Source: JACZWZ01 sp036478235 (GTDB taxonomy: Bacteria; Actinomycetota; Acidimicrobiia; Spongiisociales; UBA11373). From it: a stretch of DNA of 43,425 bases. Position 1 is the first letter of the stretch; each line of letters opens with the position of its first letter. Positions 40,752 through 43,425 of this stretch are shown here, piece after piece. A program made the translations under genes and the position numbers. The notes under the pieces were generated by a model that had not been told where the DNA came from, searched no databases, and was given only the letters and a program-made list of their open reading frames with translations. The stretch lies in NCBI GenBank assembly GCA_036478235.1, contig JAZGDZ010000010.1, forward strand, positions 1 through 43,425, given 5' to 3'.

Positions 40752-41726
40752 CTAGCCGAGATAGAAGTCGGGGAATGCAAGGAGCAGCATCGCCACCGGG
40801 ATCAGGAGCGAGGCGCCGAGCACGGCCCAGGCCGCCAAGGTGCGCCCATCCGCCAGGCCCTTGAGGGGCCGATCCGGCGCAGCTCGCGAGACCCATCCGC
40901 TCAGCCGCCAGAGCGCTGCCGCGGCGACGACGCCCATGGCCGCCACGTAGGCCAATGTGGCGGCCGCGTATTCCTCCAATGACGACCCGACCTCGAAAGC
41001 GATCTCGGTGATCGCCAGAGCAACCAGTGAGCCGTTCCATAGGGCGTGAACGCCAATCCCTCCGAAGATGAGTCGTGCGGAGCGCCCACGATGGCGTCGG
41101 TTGCGCCACTCCCACCACCCGAGCACCACCAATCCGCTTGCCAGGGGGTGCACCGCGGCTCCGGGGAGCCGTCCGAGGAGAATCGCGGTCCATGGTCCCC
41201 CGACCCAGGCACCGCCGAGGGCGTAGAGCACATTCTCGACCACGGCGAACCCGGCGCCGGCTGCGACACCGGTCAAGAAGGCGTCTTGCGACGATGAGGG
41301 TCTAGACCAACGAGCTCCGAGCGCCTTGCCGAATTCCTCGGTCACCGGAGCCACGATCACCAATTCGGCGATGAACAGAAGGGTCCACGGCGAGGCCAGC
41401 ACCGTCGTCAATCGGGGATCCAATTGCAGCGCATCGAGGAGTTCAGCACCCTCGCCGGCGAAACCGAGAAGGAAGGCATATGCAAAGGCGAGCACCACGC
41501 CGTAGCTGAGGAGCGCCACGATGACTCCCACGATCGCCCCGCCGAAGATTGCGGGTACGGGGAGCCGGCCCGAGAGTCGCCCCCAGACGGCGAGAAGCGC
41601 TGCGATCGGGAAGCTCGAGCCGGCGACGACGAAACCGAATCCGGCGTCGGACACCAACAGAGCCCATGAGATCGAGGCGATGCCGACCGCGCTCATGACA
41701 AGTGCGGCGGCGTACTTGGTGTTCAT
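40752..41726 (-). CDS. PrsW family glutamic-type intramembrane protease
   Basis: The ATG at 41726 (MNTKYAAALVMSAVG) is chosen because it overlaps the upstream stop in ATGA; the much longer open frame is a shadow. The 324 residues hold about nine helices with VAPVTEEFGKALGARW (EExxK), GVAAGAGFAVVENVLYALGG (FxxxEN), HPLASG and GIGVHALWNGS. These are the PrsW motifs carrying the catalytic Glu and His residues. PrsW in Bacillus cleaves an anti-sigma factor; actinobacterial substrates are mostly unknown. Translational coupling suggests that it acts with the large membrane protein encoded just before it. Confidence 0.86.
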   Translation of the reverse strand: MNTKYAAALVMSAVGIASISWALLVSDAGFGFVVAGSSFPIAALLAVWGRLSGRLPVPAIFGGAIVGVIVALLSYGVVLAFAYAFLLGFAGEGAELLDALQLDPRLTTVLASPWTLLFIAELVIVAPVTEEFGKALGARWSRPSSSQDAFLTGVAAGAGFAVVENVLYALGGAWVGGPWTAILLGRLPGAAVHPLASGLVVLGWWEWRNRRHRGRSARLIFGGIGVHALWNGSLVALAITEIAFEVGSSLEEYAAATLAYVAAMGVVAAAALWRLSGWVSRAAPDRPLKGLADGRTLAAWAVLGASLLIPVAMLLLAFPDFYLG

Positions 41727-43425
41727 TCCCAGCCCTCCATCAGTTGATCGATCCGGCTCATCACCCGGCCCGACCTCGACCGATAGGACTCGATCATTGC
41801 GATCGCCAGGAGGGAGGCGATGCCGACGCCGGCGGTGATGATCCAGAAGAAAGCAGATTGGGGTGAGCTGTCGGCGGCTGCGGCGGTCACCCAGAGAACG
41901 GCGCTCACCGTGGCCAGGACGAGGGCCGCGACGACCCGCCTTCTGACTCTGGTGACCATTGCCCAAACCAGGAGTCCGACCGCGGCGGCGAAGGCGATCA
42001 CTCCGTACACCAGCCCATCGATGAACATCTGGGCGAGGGGCGTCACGATTAGGAGGCCGATCCCAGCCCACTCGAGGGCTAAGAGCTCGGTGATCCCCAG
42101 ATCCAATCCGCGCATCCGCCGCGCCCACCGCCCCAGGTCGACTTCGGCGAGGAGCACGAGGGCGATCGGGGCCGTGTACCACTGAGCTTGTCCACCGATG
42201 CTGTCGCCTATTGCGAGCAGCCACGTCACGAGAACCAGCGGCGGTCCGATCGAGGCCAGTCGGGGTTGACTCAGGGTGAGGCCGGCGGCGATGACCTCGA
42301 TACCCAGCGTCAGGATGGCCGCCACGAGTACACCTCGTTGCGGCCAGGTGTTGGCGGCAACGATCACCGACTCCAGGCTGGCGAGGGTCGCTGCGATCGC
42401 CAACGGCCTGATCGATGGGCCCGCTTGGTTGATGCGCCACAGGGCAAGCGACACGACCGTGGCTGCCAGGCCCAGGGCGAGGAGAACGATCGCCACTGCC
42501 TGATCCGATGCTTCCCACCCGAAGGCGAAGGCGTTGACGGCGGCGACACCGACGACGGCGGCCAACTCGCGAAGCATCGGGATGCGCAGCGGTGCGGCTG
42601 CGCGACTCATTGCCACGGCGAGAAGTCCGAGCCCGGCCCCGACCGCCGGCCAACCCGAACCCGTGGTGTCGCCGATCGCCATGAGGCTCCCGACGACCAC
42701 GCCGGCGGCTGCCAGCATGCCCCAAATGAGGGCCGTGTCGATATCGGTTGTCCAAGAATCGGTATCGAGTTCCGGATGGCGGAATCGAGCCCGGGCGAAT
42801 TCGGCGACGAAGATCGCAAGGAGGCCAAACGTGATCTCGGTCGCTACGACTGTGGCTTCGGTGGACCAGTCCAGGCCGAGAGCCAAAGCCGCCCAACCCC
42901 AGCCCACGATTGAAACCGTCGCGTAGTGGAGATGCCGGCCGACGGCTGAGATGGCGATGCTCGACGCGGCAGCGACGGCGAGGAGTCCTATCGCCGGCCA
43001 CAAGCCCTCGATGGCAAAGTTGCCGTCGGAATCAGCGGTGGCCACCCAGGCCACGGCGGTAGCGGCGCCAGCGAGGATTCCCCAGGCAATGAACCCCGGC
43101 ACATCGAGGTGGCGGATCCGAACGAGGATGGCGATTGCCAACGCCAGGATGCCTGCGCCGATCGAGGTGGCGGTGACGATTTCGGGGTCGGTCCACGAGG
43201 TCTGGACCACGTATTGCAGCCAGGAGACGCCAACGGCTGAAGTCGTCAGGTACCTCAACCACGGCAAGCCGAGGGGCCGGGTGGCGAGGATCACACCAAA
43301 AGCAAACGCGACCATGCCAACAGCAGGCCAAACATTGTCGATAGTCGCCGGCGAAGCCACCGCAGCAGCGACAGTGCCGATAGCCGCCAGACCACCCCAG
43401 GCCAAAGCCCAATCCCGCGAAAGCC
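41723..43425 (-). CDS. Large repetitive multipass membrane protein (5' end outside window)
   Basis: The frame is open to the window edge; at least 567 residues are visible, almost entirely membrane helices rich in Ala, Ile and Val. A unit of roughly 100 residues recurs with the landmark AWGGLAAIGTVAAA...VWPAVGMVAFAFG, then AWGILAGAATAVAW...LWPAIGLLAVAAA, then IWGMLAAAGVVVGS...GWPAVGAGLGLLA. This indicates tandem duplication of a helix pair or bundle. It resembles actinobacterial SCO7613-type repetitive membrane proteins, whose function is unknown. The stop overlaps the PrsW start by 4 bp. Confidence 0.75.
   Translation of the reverse strand, partial: LSRDWALAWGGLAAIGTVAAAVASPATIDNVWPAVGMVAFAFGVILATRPLGLPWLRYLTTSAVGVSWLQYVVQTSWTDPEIVTATSIGAGILALAIAILVRIRHLDVPGFIAWGILAGAATAVAWVATADSDGNFAIEGLWPAIGLLAVAAASSIAISAVGRHLHYATVSIVGWGWAALALGLDWSTEATVVATEITFGLLAIFVAEFARARFRHPELDTDSWTTDIDTALIWGMLAAAGVVVGSLMAIGDTTGSGWPAVGAGLGLLAVAMSRAAAPLRIPMLRELAAVVGVAAVNAFAFGWEASDQAVAIVLLALGLAATVVSLALWRINQAGPSIRPLAIAATLASLESVIVAANTWPQRGVLVAAILTLGIEVIAAGLTLSQPRLASIGPPLVLVTWLLAIGDSIGGQAQWYTAPIALVLLAEVDLGRWARRMRGLDLGITELLALEWAGIGLLIVTPLAQMFIDGLVYGVIAFAAAVGLLVWAMVTRVRRRVVAALVLATVSAVLWVTAAAADSSPQSAFFWIITAGVGIASLLAIAMIESYRSRSGRVMSRIDQLMEGWE

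Noticed and set aside
41727..43001. Upstream extension of the PrsW frame
   Set aside because: Arg/Gly/Pro-rich shadow of the membrane protein gene in another frame; real PrsW begins MNTKYAAAL.
1..43425. CRISPR arrays, insertion sequences, transposases or phage genes
   Set aside because: I saw no direct-repeat/spacer pattern, no transposase or integrase motif and no terminal inverted repeats with target duplications.

Overview
This is a high-G+C window with GTG and TTG starts, 4-bp stop/start overlaps, probable leaderless transcription and two F420/flavin-type split-barrel oxidoreductase families. It also carries class III cyclases fused to hydrolase and TPR domains and a thiolase/DUF35 pair. 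Together these point to an actinomycetote, possibly the class Acidimicrobiia. That assignment is inference from gene content; there is no rRNA or other phylogenetic marker here.

Layout. 1-7.1 kb: surface and envelope genes (SHOCT membrane protein, six-bladed PD40 propeller lipoprotein, SnoaL-like protein, a lipoprotein-type protein-isoaspartate methyltransferase, a membrane spermidine-synthase-like protein) and an adenylate cyclase fused to an alpha/beta-hydrolase domain that has lost its catalytic Ser and His. 7.2-10.5 kb: OsmC, a CPBP membrane protease and an acyltransferase-3 protein. 10.5-10.9 kb: a gene graveyard in which a CdsA C-terminus is joined to the N-terminus of a CADD-like protein. 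11.1-15.1 kb: a complete four-gene YnjBCD-type ABC importer with the permease split in two. 15.2-17.1 kb: PPOX-type oxidoreductase, FrnE-like DsbA protein, GNAT. 17.3-22.4 kb: two separate HTH-plus-nucleotidyltransferase modules that look like toxin-antitoxin pairs, each with an obvious operator, flanking a DUF35/thiolase operon. 22.5-30.9 kb: DUF5658 protein, tandem-hotdog thioesterase, TPR-adenylate cyclase, a tandem structured DNA repeat, a quinone-oxidoreductase-like MDR enzyme, EamA transporter, DDN-type oxidoreductase and a thioredoxin-like protein. 31-38.5 kb: the most unusual block. It holds a NosD-like beta-helix fused to an ArsP/YraQ-type permease, a second such permease fused to a beta-sandwich, then on the other strand a propeller lipoprotein and an orphan NqrB/RnfD(UnbU)-like membrane protein, and a small membrane protein. 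38.6-43.4 kb: a truncated tRNA-fMet, a coiled-coil protein made of twelve exact 28-residue repeats plus a helix-hairpin-helix, and a PrsW protease coupled to a large repetitive membrane protein cut by the window edge.

Two features run across the window. A roughly 60-110 bp intergenic repeat occurs six times, always in the same orientation. Pieces of tRNA and toxin-antitoxin genes also lie around the 31-38.5 kb block, suggesting that it sits in or next to an old island. How the block's genes work together is inference: the shared CFQG(S/F)C motif and the redox-type membrane partner suggest handling of a metal or thiol-reactive substrate at the membrane.
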